64,000 nt of DNA. It comes from Paractinoplanes aksuensis (GTDB lineage: Bacteria; Actinomycetota; Actinomycetes; Mycobacteriales; Micromonosporaceae). The position numbers and the translations under genes are program-made. Positions 25,497-32,853 of this stretch are shown here, piece by piece (the first letter of the stretch is position 1; every line of letters begins with the position of its first letter). The notes under the pieces are model-generated. The model did not search any database, was not told the origin of the DNA, and was given only the letters and a program-made list of their open reading frames with translations. The DNA lies in assembly GCF_024137025.1 (NCBI RefSeq), contig NZ_JAMYJR010000057.1, forward strand, positions 1-64,000, given 5' to 3'.

Positions 25497-27320
25497 ATGG
25501 CTCTCGAGGTTCCCTACCGGTCGATCCCCGACATGTTCTTCAAGCGCGTGGCCGCGACCCCCAACGGACAGGCGTTCGCGGTGCCGAACGCCGACGACTC
25601 GGGCATGGTCTGGTACACGTGGGCGCAGGTGGGCGAGCGGGCCTCGGCCATCGCCGCGGGCCTCCGTGACCTCGGCGTCGGCCTGGAGGACAGGGTGGCC
25701 ATCCTGTCCGGCACGCGGTACGAGTGGGTGCTGGCCGACCTCGGCATCAACGCCGCGGGCGCCGCGACCACCACGGTCTACCCGACCACCGAGCCCGAGG
25801 ACGCCAGCTACATCGTGGCCAACTCCGGCTCCAAGGTGCTGATCGCCGAGAACGCGCAGCAGGCGCTGAAGATCGCCGGCGTCGAGACCGACGTGACCCA
25901 CGTGGTGCTCATCGACGGCCTGGCCGACGCGAGCGCCACCCCGCCCCAGCTGACCCTGGCCGAGCTCGAGGAGCGCGGCGCCGCCGCCCTGCGTGAGCGG
26001 CCGACGCTGATCAGCGAGGTGGTCGAGTCGATCGGCCCCGACAACCTGGCCACGCTCATCTACACCTCGGGCACCACCGGCCGCCCCAAGGGCGTCCAGC
26101 TGCTGCACGCGGGCTGGACCTGGGAGGGCGTGGCCCAGCAGGGTCTCGGCCTGTTCGAGTCGACCGACCTGCAGTACCTGTGGCTGCCGCTGTCGCACTC
26201 GTTCGGCAAGACGCTGCTCTGCGGCATCATCCACGTCGGCGTGCCGACCTACGTCGACGGCCGCGTCGACAAGCTGGTCGACATGCTCTCGGTGGTCCAG
26301 CCGACGCTGATGTGCGCGGCGCCCCGCATCTTCGAGAAGGTCTACAACAAGACCGTCACCACGGCCCTGGCCGGCGGTGGCGCGAAAGCCAAGATCTTCC
26401 ACTGGGCGGTCGCCACCGGCAAGCAGAAGGTCGCCCTCGAGCAGGCCGGCAAGCCGCTGCCGGGCGCGCTCAAGCTGAAGTTCGCCGTGGCCGAGAAGCT
26501 GGTCTTCTCCAAGCTGCAGACCCGGCTCGGCGGCCGGCTGCGCGTGCTGGTCAGCGGGTCGGCCCCGCTCAGCCGCGAGATCGCCGAGTTCTTCGCGGCG
26601 GCCAACCTGCCGATCATGGAGGGCTACGGCCTCACCGAGAGCAGCGCGGCCAACTTCGTCAACCGGCTCGAGAAGCTCAAGATCGGTACGGTCGGCCTGC
26701 CGCTGGGCGATCTCGAGTGCAAGATCGACACGGACGGCGAGGTGCTGCTGCGCGGCCGCCCGGTCATGCGCGGCTACCACAACCTGCCCAAGGAGACCGC
26801 GGAGTCGTTCACCGAGGACGGCTGGCTGCGCACCGGCGACATCGGCGAACTCGACGCCGACGGCTTCCTGTCGATCACCGACCGCAAGAAAGACCTGGTC
26901 AAGACGTCGGGCGGCAAGTACATCGCGCCCAGCGCGATCGAGGGCCAGTTCAAGGCGGTCTGCCCCTACACCTCGCAGGCGGTCGTGGTCGGTCAGGCCC
27001 GCAACTTCGTCACGATGCTGATCTCGCTCGACGAGGACGCGATCAAGGGCTGGGCGGCCGGCGGACCGCTCGAGGGCAAGAGCTACGAACAGATCGTGGC
27101 CGCCCCCGAGACCGAGAAGATGGTCGCGGGCTACATCGAAGAGCTCAACGGCAAGCTCAACCGCTGGGAGACGATCAAGAAGTTCGCGATCCTGCCCCGG
27201 GACCTGAGCATCGAGGCCGGCGAGATCACGCCCTCGATGAAGATCAAGCGGCGCTCGGTCGAGTCCAACTTCTCCGAGCAGATCGACAAGATGTACGCGG
27301 GTTCGCTCGCGCAGATCTGA
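25497..27320 (+). CDS. Long-chain fatty acid-CoA ligase (FadD15-like)
   Basis: 607-residue member of the ANL adenylating superfamily, activating fatty acids with ATP and CoA. YTSGTTGRPKGVQL near 189-202 is the AMP-binding P-loop, GYGLTESSAANFV near 375 the second motif, and GWLRTGDIGELDADGFLSITDRKKDLVKTS from about 442 the hinge and C-terminal lid. Length and the VKTSGGKYIAPSAIEGQFK segment fit the FadD15-type long-chain synthetases. The 214-base upstream gap contains a low-GC stretch before the ATG but no promoter I can define. Followed by a strong terminator. Confidence 0.94.
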   Translation: MALEVPYRSIPDMFFKRVAATPNGQAFAVPNADDSGMVWYTWAQVGERASAIAAGLRDLGVGLEDRVAILSGTRYEWVLADLGINAAGAATTTVYPTTEPEDASYIVANSGSKVLIAENAQQALKIAGVETDVTHVVLIDGLADASATPPQLTLAELEERGAAALRERPTLISEVVESIGPDNLATLIYTSGTTGRPKGVQLLHAGWTWEGVAQQGLGLFESTDLQYLWLPLSHSFGKTLLCGIIHVGVPTYVDGRVDKLVDMLSVVQPTLMCAAPRIFEKVYNKTVTTALAGGGAKAKIFHWAVATGKQKVALEQAGKPLPGALKLKFAVAEKLVFSKLQTRLGGRLRVLVSGSAPLSREIAEFFAAANLPIMEGYGLTESSAANFVNRLEKLKIGTVGLPLGDLECKIDTDGEVLLRGRPVMRGYHNLPKETAESFTEDGWLRTGDIGELDADGFLSITDRKKDLVKTSGGKYIAPSAIEGQFKAVCPYTSQAVVVGQARNFVTMLISLDEDAIKGWAAGGPLEGKSYEQIVAAPETEKMVAGYIEELNGKLNRWETIKKFAILPRDLSIEAGEITPSMKIKRRSVESNFSEQIDKMYAGSLAQI

Positions 27321-27336
27321 CGCAGCGTCACCAGAG

Positions 27337-27368
27337 GCGGCCGGGGCTTTTGTCCCGGCCGCTTTCTT
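27337..27368 (+). terminator. Intrinsic terminator after the acyl-CoA ligase gene
   Basis: GCGGCCGGG (27337-27345) pairs perfectly with CCCGGCCGC (27354-27362) across an 8-base loop, followed by TTTCTT. Seventeen bases after the stop codon. Confidence 0.85.
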
Positions 27369-27402
27369 GCGCCCACCTGCGCCGCGCGGGGCTGCTTGCT
27401 GC

Positions 27403-27489
27403 GGCGCGGGCGGCGGGGGTCGCGTGCTGTGGTGTGGGCGGTGGGGCCGCATGGCGCGGGCGGCGGGGGTCGCGTGCTGTGGTGTGGGC
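27403..27489. repeat. Two identical 37-bp direct repeats
   Basis: The same 37 bases (starting GGCGCGGGCGGCGGGGGTCG) occur at 27403-27439 and 27453-27489, a 50-bp period, in the gap between the terminator and the PNPOx-like gene. Part of a third, weaker copy of the GGGGTCGCG/GCGGGGCTGC theme precedes them. Confidence 0.85.
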
Positions 27490-27512
27490 CGCGGGGTTGC
27501 GCTTGTGCGTCG

Positions 27513-27518
27513 TAGGCT
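27513..27518 (+). promoter_or_regulatory. Likely leaderless -10 of the PNPOx-like gene
   Basis: TAGGCT, six bases (GCGGCG), ATG 27525. Confidence 0.55.
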
Positions 27519-27524
27519 GCGGCG

Positions 27525-27977
27525 ATGGCGGAGGAACCGAGGTCGAAGGAACAGCGAAAAGCGGACGTGCTCGCGCGGCTGAGCGCGCCGGTGGCCGACG
27601 CCTGGGTGGCGACGGCCGGGGACGGCGGGCCCTACCTGGTGCCTCTCACGCTGGGCTGGTTCGGCGAGCGTCTGCTCGTCGCCACCGCCCGCAAGTCACC
27701 CACCGCCCGCAACATCACCGCCGGCGGCCGGGTTCGCATCGGCTTCGGCCCGACCCGCGACGTCATCCTGATCGAGGCAGACCTCGAGGCAACCCTCCCC
27801 GTCACCGAGGCCGAAGCGGAGGGCGCCGCCTACGCCGAGCAGAACGACTGGGACCCGCGCACAGCCGGCGACGCCTACGTCTTCCTCGTGCTGCGCCCGT
27901 CCCGCGTGCAGGCCTGGCGCGAGGAGAACGAACTCGCCGACCGCGAACTGATGCGCGACAGCACCTGGCTCGTCTGA
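27525..27977 (+). CDS. Pyridoxamine-5'-phosphate-oxidase-like flavin/F420-type split-barrel protein
   Basis: 150 residues with a split beta-barrel. DAWVATAGDGGPYLVPLTLGW near 20-40, LLVATARKSPTARNITAGGRVRIGFG near 46-70 (cofactor phosphate contacts) and VFLVLRPSRVQAWREENEL are typical of the PNPOx-like family that binds FMN, F420 or haem. The substrate cannot be told from sequence. It is transcribed from its own leaderless promoter and ends at the start of the palindrome array, convergent with a MocR regulator. Confidence 0.85.
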   Translation: MAEEPRSKEQRKADVLARLSAPVADAWVATAGDGGPYLVPLTLGWFGERLLVATARKSPTARNITAGGRVRIGFGPTRDVILIEADLEATLPVTEAEAEGAAYAEQNDWDPRTAGDAYVFLVLRPSRVQAWREENELADRELMRDSTWLV

Positions 27978-27996
27978 CCCGACTCCGTCTCGAGAA

Positions 27997-28291
27997 ACGA
28001 GACGTCCCGTCTCGCCTCGAGCCACAGAAACGAGACGTACCGTCTTGCCTCGCGCTCGAGAACGATACGTATCGTCTCGCGTGAGGGCCGAAGACGATAC
28101 GTATCGTCGCGCGCTGGGAAGTTCTGCGACGCCGCCGGCAAGGCACGCCCGAGCAGGCGATGCGTGCCGTCTTGGGCGGAGACGATACGTGTCGTCTTGC
28201 GGGTGCTGGGAGACGATACGTGTCGTCTTGCGGGTGCTGGGAGACGATACGTGTCGTCTCGTGGCGCTGGTGGACGAGACGTTTCGTCTCG
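27997..28291. repeat. Array of nine 18-bp palindromic repeats
   Basis: Copies of ACGAKACGTNYCGTCTYG begin at 27997, 28030, 28062, 28094, 28157 (degenerate), 28182, 28213, 28244 and 28274. Spacing is 33, 32, 32, 63, 25, 31, 31 and 30 bases, close to three helical turns. The copy at 28093-28108 is a perfect 16-bp palindrome GACGATACGTATCGTC. Copies six to eight are embedded in 31-bp direct repeats with linker TTGCGGGTGCTGGGA. The array fills the 329-base gap between two convergent genes (PNPOx-like and MocR) and contains no gene. Possible roles are protein-binding sites, a bidirectional transcription block, or an RNA hairpin series. Confidence 0.9.
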
Positions 28292-28306
28292 CGCCGGGTC
28301 GGGCGG

Positions 28307-29761
28307 TCAGGCGATGACCGAAGGGGTGCGCCAGGACGGGGTTGTGGCTCGGTCGAGGTCGTGGCGGACTGAGGCTATGCGGCGGACGGCCTCGGTCAGT
28401 TGGTCGGTGGGTAGGGCGAACGGCAAGCGCAGGAAGCGTTCCAGTGTGCCGTCCAGGCCGAAGCGGGGGCCGGGGGCCAGGCGTACGCCGACGTCCTCGG
28501 CTGCGCGGGCCAGGGCGCTCGAGATCGGGCCGTCGAGTTCGGCCCAGATCGTCGCGCCGCCCGGGGGCAGCACGAAGCGCCACTCCGGCAGCAGTTCACG
28601 CACCTTGGCGGCCAGGGCGTCGCGCTGTTCCCGCAGTTCGGCTCGGCGGTCGCTCAGGATCTTGGGGGCGTGTTCGAGCAGGCGCACGGCCACCAGCTGC
28701 TCGAGCACGGGACTGGCCATGTCGACCCCGACCCGGATCGCCGCCAGTCGCTGCACCAGGGGAGCCGAGGCTCGGACCCAGCCGATCCGCAGGCCGCCCC
28801 AGTAGCCCTTGCTCATGCCGCCGATCGACACCACCCGCGAGTGCCGGTCGAACACGGCCACCGGCGGCGGCATCTCACCCCCGTCCAGACGAAGGTCGAC
28901 CCACGATTCGTCGACGACCAGGTCGGTGCCGGTGCTGTGGGCCGTCGTGACCATGCGTTCGCGCAGGTCGGCGGGCATCAGGTGGCCGGTCGGGTTGTGA
29001 AATTCCGGGATTACGTACGACAGCCGGGGGCGGGTCTGCCGCAGCGCCCCCAGCAGCATCTCGCCGTCCCATCCGGTTGCCGTGTCGAGGCCGTGGGTGC
29101 TGATCCGGGCCCGGCGCGCCGAGAGCGCGGCCAGCGCGTTGGGATAGGTCGGGGCTTCCACCAGTACGGGTGATCCGGGCGGCGCCAGCAGCCGGAGCAC
29201 CAGGTCGAGGGCCTGCTGGGTGCCCCCGGTGACGAGGATCTGCTCGGCCGAGGTGGCCACCCCGCGCGCCTGGTAGCCGGCCGCCACGGCCTCGCGCAGC
29301 TCGATCAGGCCGGTCGGGTGGTAGCCGGCGCTGCCCAGGTAGCGGGGCAGGTCGTCGGCGGCGGCGCGGGCGGCCGGCACCAGTTCGGGCGGGGCGGCCG
29401 AGGCGGCCACGCCCAAATCGATCACGTTGCGGTCGTCCTCGGGGGTCCACAGGCCCGAGGTAGCGACCCGGTGGCCGTTGGGCAGGGTGGTCCAGCTGCC
29501 GGCGCCGCGCCGGCTGGTGAGGTGGCCGGTCTCGCGCAGGGTGCGATAGGCGGCGCTGACCGTCGTCCGGCTCACGGCGAGCGCCTCGGCCAGTTCGCGT
29601 TCGGCCGGGAGTCGTACGCCCAGGGGAAGCCGCCCGTCGGAGAGCAGGCCCCGCACCGCGGCCGCCAGGGCCGCGTAGTCGGGACTGCGGTGACGGCCCG
29701 GAAGCGAATGCCACTGACCGAGCAGCCGAGCCAATTGGCCCCCGCGTATCGTCGTCGTCAC
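28307..29761 (-). CDS. MocR/YczR-type GntR regulator with aminotransferase-like domain
   Basis: About 484 residues. N-terminal GntR winged helix (about 25-95: YAALAAAVRGLLSDGRLPLG, RLPAERELAEALAVSRTTVSAAYRTLRETG), a linker, then a fold-type I PLP aminotransferase domain (VTGGTQQALDLVLRLL, PEFHNPTGHLMP, VVDESWVDLRLDG, SIGGMSKGYWGGLRIGW with the PLP lysine). These regulators sense PLP or PLP adducts. It is divergent from a YczE-type membrane gene 59 bases away, the well-known YczR-YczE arrangement. GTG 29761 is preferred because GGAGG lies 5 bases upstream of it; the frame also has GTG 29767. Confidence 0.93.
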   Translation of the reverse strand: MTTTIRGGQLARLLGQWHSLPGRHRSPDYAALAAAVRGLLSDGRLPLGVRLPAERELAEALAVSRTTVSAAYRTLRETGHLTSRRGAGSWTTLPNGHRVATSGLWTPEDDRNVIDLGVAASAAPPELVPAARAAADDLPRYLGSAGYHPTGLIELREAVAAGYQARGVATSAEQILVTGGTQQALDLVLRLLAPPGSPVLVEAPTYPNALAALSARRARISTHGLDTATGWDGEMLLGALRQTRPRLSYVIPEFHNPTGHLMPADLRERMVTTAHSTGTDLVVDESWVDLRLDGGEMPPPVAVFDRHSRVVSIGGMSKGYWGGLRIGWVRASAPLVQRLAAIRVGVDMASPVLEQLVAVRLLEHAPKILSDRRAELREQRDALAAKVRELLPEWRFVLPPGGATIWAELDGPISSALARAAEDVGVRLAPGPRFGLDGTLERFLRLPFALPTDQLTEAVRRIASVRHDLDRATTPSWRTPSVIA

Positions 29762-29820
29762 GTCCACCTCCGGCGAATTGGCTCTTCAGCTTCGCACAAT
29801 TGGCCTTCAGAGTGGCATTC
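29706..29820. promoter_or_regulatory. Divergent operator region of the MocR/YczE pair
   Basis: AATTGGCTCTTCAG (29776-29789) and AATTGGCCTTCAG (29798-29810) are direct repeats 22 bases apart; a third AATTGG is at 29733 inside palindromic CCAATTGGCC-like sequence in the MocR coding start. GAATGCCACT (29706-29715) and its exact complement AGTGGCATTC (29811-29820) flank the whole region symmetrically. MocR regulators typically bind spaced direct repeats, so these are likely its sites. Confidence 0.65.
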
Positions 29821-30483
29821 ATGGCCCTCAGTGACAACAGAGATCGTCGTCTCGTCCGGCGTACCGTGCAGCTCTTCGCCGGGCTGGTGCTGTACGGCGT
29901 CAGCATGGCCTTCATGGTCGAGTCGGCGCTGGGCCTCAACCCGTGGGACGTCTTCCACCAGGGGCTGTCCGAGGTCACCGGGATCAGCTTCGGGCTGGTC
30001 GTGATCCTGCTCGGCATCCCGATCCTGCTGCTGTGGATCCCGCTGCGCCAGCGCCCCGGCTTCGGCACGGTGGCCAATCTGGTCGTGGTCGGCTTCGCGG
30101 TCGACGCCGCGCTGCACGTGCTGCCGGCGGGCGGCACGATCCCGGCCCGGGTCGGCTATCTGGTCGGCGGCATCCTGCTCAACGGGCTGGCCACCGGGCT
30201 CTACATCGGCAGCCGGTTCGGGCCCGGCCCGCGCGACGGGCTGATGACCGGCATCGTCGGGCGGTTCCCGCGGCTGTCCATCCGGCTGGTCCGGACGTCG
30301 ATCGAGTTGCTCGTCCTGGGAGTGGGATTCCTGCTCGGTGGCACGGTCGGGATCGGCACGGTCGCGTACGCTCTGGCCATCGGCCCGCTCGTGCAGGTGT
30401 TCCTGCCCTGGTGCACCGTCGGCGGCGCTCAACCGGCCGCGGTCACGTTCACTCACGCCCGGCCCGCGTCCACAAAGGACTGA
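29821..30483 (+). CDS. YczE/YitT-type integral membrane protein
   Basis: 220 residues with five or six hydrophobic segments (LFAGLVLYGVSMAFMVESAL, FGLVVILLGIPILLLWIPL, VANLVVVGFAVDAALHVLP, GYLVGGILLNGLATGLYIG, SIELLVLGVGFLLGGTVGIG). LGLNPWDVFHQGLS near 36-49 and GPGPRDGLMTGI near 139-150 are the family signatures (...PWDVxHxG... and GPGPRDGLM). The family is of unknown function and is controlled by YczR-type MocR regulators, as the divergent neighbour implies. ATG 29821 chosen over an upstream TTG. Confidence 0.92.
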   Translation: MALSDNRDRRLVRRTVQLFAGLVLYGVSMAFMVESALGLNPWDVFHQGLSEVTGISFGLVVILLGIPILLLWIPLRQRPGFGTVANLVVVGFAVDAALHVLPAGGTIPARVGYLVGGILLNGLATGLYIGSRFGPGPRDGLMTGIVGRFPRLSIRLVRTSIELLVLGVGFLLGGTVGIGTVAYALAIGPLVQVFLPWCTVGGAQPAAVTFTHARPASTKD

Positions 30484-30593
30484 GCGGTTTGCGGCACTGA
30501 TTCGATTTAGCACGCAAGATCATCGGTCACAGCTTTGTGATCATCGCGACACATTCGCTTCCCGGGGCCCGGGTCGCACGGCATCATTGCCCC

Positions 30594-31025
30594 ATGGGGG
30601 CTGGCGACTGGCAGTGGAACGACGCTTGGATCTTCGTGTCCGCGGTCATCGCCGAGCGCCTCGAGCGCGACCGGGCCCAGCACGCCGCCCTGCCCATGGT
30701 CGGGGCCAGCCTGGCCGACCTGCTCGCCGCGGCCGACTTCCTGCACCACGCCGTGCCCAGCCGGGCCGAGCTCGAGGAGTCGGTGCGCCGCCTGGCCGGG
30801 GCCGGGCTGCTGGTGGTTGAGGACGACCTGGTCGAGGTCGCGCCGGCCGGCGAGCAGCTGTGGCGGGGGCGGCCGTTCAGCGGGCTGTCGTCGGCCGTGA
30901 TGACGCTGCAGACCCAGCTCAACCGGGGCGCGGGCGAGCCCGGCGACGCCGACTGGACCCTCGACGAGCAGACGTACGCGCTGGCCATGCGCGAATACCG
31001 CCACCGCCTGGCCGACGACCGCTGA
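30594..31025 (+). CDS. Uncharacterised 143-residue protein, possibly winged-helix
   Basis: Not recognised. The N-terminus WQWNDAWIFVSAVIAERLER is followed by helices and a segment AELEESVRRLAGAGLLVVED then LVEVAPAGEQLW that looks like the recognition helix and wing of a winged-helix domain. Residues 90-143 are helical (SSAVMTLQTQLNRG, QTYALAMREYRHRLADD). ATG 30594 with CATCAT six bases upstream; the frame is open to 30537. It lies after the YczE gene and before the 25-bp repeat array, convergent with an MFS gene. Confidence 0.7.
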   Translation: MGAGDWQWNDAWIFVSAVIAERLERDRAQHAALPMVGASLADLLAAADFLHHAVPSRAELEESVRRLAGAGLLVVEDDLVEVAPAGEQLWRGRPFSGLSSAVMTLQTQLNRGAGEPGDADWTLDEQTYALAMREYRHRLADDR

Positions 31026-31185
31026 CAGCTCCCCGGGTCAGGAACAGCGGCACCTGCGACGGCGCCCGCAGCGCGATTCCAGATCGACCGGGCCCGAGCC
31101 ACCGAGGCCGCGGCCCGCGAGGCGACCGTAGCGGGGCGCTTCCGAAGTGGCCGTCATGGCCCTCCGCGAGGCGAACGCCGTGACG

Positions 31186-31435
31186 TTCCGGGGGAATGAG
31201 CACCGTGGCGTTCCTAGGAACGAGGCCCGGCCTTCATTCCTAGGAACAAGGGCTGGGACTTCTCGGGGGAGCGAGGGCCGGGGTTTCTCGGGGGAGCGAG
31301 GGCCGGGGTTTCTCGGGGGAGCGAGGGCCGGGGTTTCTCGGGGGAGCGAGGGCCGGGGCTTCCCGGGGAACGAGAGCTGGGGCTCCCCCGGAACGAGGGT
31401 CGGGGCGTTCCTAGGGGCGGCGAAGGCTGAGGTGC
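31186..31435. repeat. Array of ten ~25-bp repeats, each with a short palindrome
   Basis: Units begin at 31186, 31211, 31237, 31260, 31285, 31310, 31335, 31360, 31384 and 31408 with general form TTCCNRGGAACGAGGGCCGG. Units at 31260-31359 are four near-identical 25-mers (TTCTCGGGGGAGCGAGGGCC...). The leading part is an inverted repeat in most units, perfect in TTCCTAGGAA at 31211 and 31237. The array occupies most of the 437-base gap between two convergent genes. A 97-codon frame through it is repeat-derived and not called. Bases 31026-31185 show nothing clear. Confidence 0.9.
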
Positions 31436-31462
31436 TCTAGAGGCTGGCGGCCGAAGCGAGCG

Positions 31463-32677
31463 TCAAGGCGTGATGGTTTCGATCGGCTTCATGTCGCGGA
31501 TCGCGGGGGCGACCGAGGCGGTCACGGCCGACACCGAGACCGCGGCGGCGAACAGGGCGATGCTGATAGGCGCGCTCCAGGCCGTGACGAAGATCCCGGC
31601 CAGCAGCGGCGCCGCCGTCGCGGCCGACATCGCGAACAGGAAGATCACGCTCAGCACCCGCCCCTGAAGGTGGTCGGGAGTGATCGCCGCCTGATAGCCG
31701 AACAGCGCCGCGTTGCAGGCCGGCCCGACGAAGATCGCCAGCGCGATCGGTGCGGCCGCGGCCACGCTGGTGGTGAAGAAGGCGCTGACCGCCAGGAACA
31801 GGGTCGCCGCCCAGCACAGCCCCCGGATCAGCACCGCGAACGACAGCCAGCGCTGCAGCAGGGGAGCGGCCAGCGCGCCCAGCAACCCGCCGACGCCGAC
31901 GATGGTCTCGGTCAGCCCGATCACGCCCGGGGTCACGTCGTGCGCCTGCAACGTGACGATGATCGTGAACATCGACCCGTAGAGCGCGAGGTTGAGCGGC
32001 GCGGCGACGATCAGGACCGTACGCAGGAAGGGGTTGCGGAAGACGAACCGCAGCCCCTCCAGCAGGGCCGCGCGGTGACCCTCGTGCGAATGCGGCCGTT
32101 CCGCCTGCAGCGGTTTGCGGATCAACGCGATGCCGATGAGCGAGGCCAGATAGGACAGCGCGTTCCCGACGAACGGCAACGCCGGCGTGATGCCGAACAG
32201 GACGCCCCCGAGCGGCGGCCCGGCCAGCGAGGTGCCGTAGCTGCGGGCCTCGTTGTGGGCGACCGCGGCCGGCAGTTGGGTGGCCGGCACGATGCTGCGC
32301 AGCGCCGCGTGCTCGGTCGTGTTGAACAGCGACCCGCAGACGGCGTCGATGAGGGCGACCACGACGATCTCGGTCAGCCCGGCCCGCCCGGTCATGACGG
32401 CCAGCGCCAGCGCGGCGAACGCGACCAGCCGGATCACGTCACAGGTGAGCATGGCCCGGCGCCGGTTGAGCTGGTCGGCCAGCACGCCGGACGGCAACCG
32501 GCAGAGCAGCTTGGTCACCTGGGCCGCCGTCCCGACCGCGCCGGCCTGGAGGGCCGAATCTGTCAGGTCGAGGACGAGCAGCGGGAACGCCAGCAGGGCG
32601 ATCGCCCCGCCTAGGTCCGACAAACTCTGACTTGTCCACAGCAGAGTGAATTCGCGGTTGCGCCATAGCGTGCTCAT
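31463..32677 (-). CDS. MFS exporter (MFS_3/enterobactin-exporter type)
   Basis: 404 residues, twelve hydrophobic segments. NREFTLLWTSQSLSDLGGAI at the N-terminus, then LPSGVLADQLNRRRAML (the MFS loop 2-3 motif) and NEARSYGTSLAGPPLGGVLF are typical of the drug/siderophore-exporter branch. The substrate is unknown. ATG 32677 (MSTLWRNREF) matches the family start; the frame extends to a TTG at 32725. It lies downstream of the secreted protease gene in the same direction, separated by a hairpin and 176 bases. Confidence 0.9.
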   Translation of the reverse strand: MSTLWRNREFTLLWTSQSLSDLGGAIALLAFPLLVLDLTDSALQAGAVGTAAQVTKLLCRLPSGVLADQLNRRRAMLTCDVIRLVAFAALALAVMTGRAGLTEIVVVALIDAVCGSLFNTTEHAALRSIVPATQLPAAVAHNEARSYGTSLAGPPLGGVLFGITPALPFVGNALSYLASLIGIALIRKPLQAERPHSHEGHRAALLEGLRFVFRNPFLRTVLIVAAPLNLALYGSMFTIIVTLQAHDVTPGVIGLTETIVGVGGLLGALAAPLLQRWLSFAVLIRGLCWAATLFLAVSAFFTTSVAAAAPIALAIFVGPACNAALFGYQAAITPDHLQGRVLSVIFLFAMSAATAAPLLAGIFVTAWSAPISIALFAAAVSVSAVTASVAPAIRDMKPIETITP

Positions 32678-32801
32678 GGCGCGACCCCGGACAGGAACAC
32701 TTTCCGCAGTCTCATGGTCACGCAATGGAGAATATGTACTGCATTCGATCCCCGCTCGTCGCGGAGATCGACGCGGCTCTGTCCAGGCTCAACCACGGGG
32801 A

Positions 32802-32831
32802 CACCCGGTTCCGCGGGTGCGGAGCCGGGTG
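32802..32831 (-). terminator. Hairpin after the subtilase gene
   Basis: CACCCGGTTCCGC pairs with GCGGAGCCGGGTG around a 4-base loop (13 pairs, one wobble). It starts 23 bases beyond the protease stop codon. No T-tract. Confidence 0.6.
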
Positions 32832-32853
32832 CCGCCGGATCGAGCCGAGACAG

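Noticed and set aside
27997..28291. CRISPR array
   Set aside because: Regular spacing suggests one, but repeats are palindromic 18-mers with near-identical linkers of 13-14 bases, not unique spacers, and no cas genes are present.
31147..31440. 97-codon frame through the 25-bp repeat array
   Set aside because: Product is only repeat-derived GRGFSG-like peptide; unit length of 25 is not a multiple of three, so no protein repeat is maintained.
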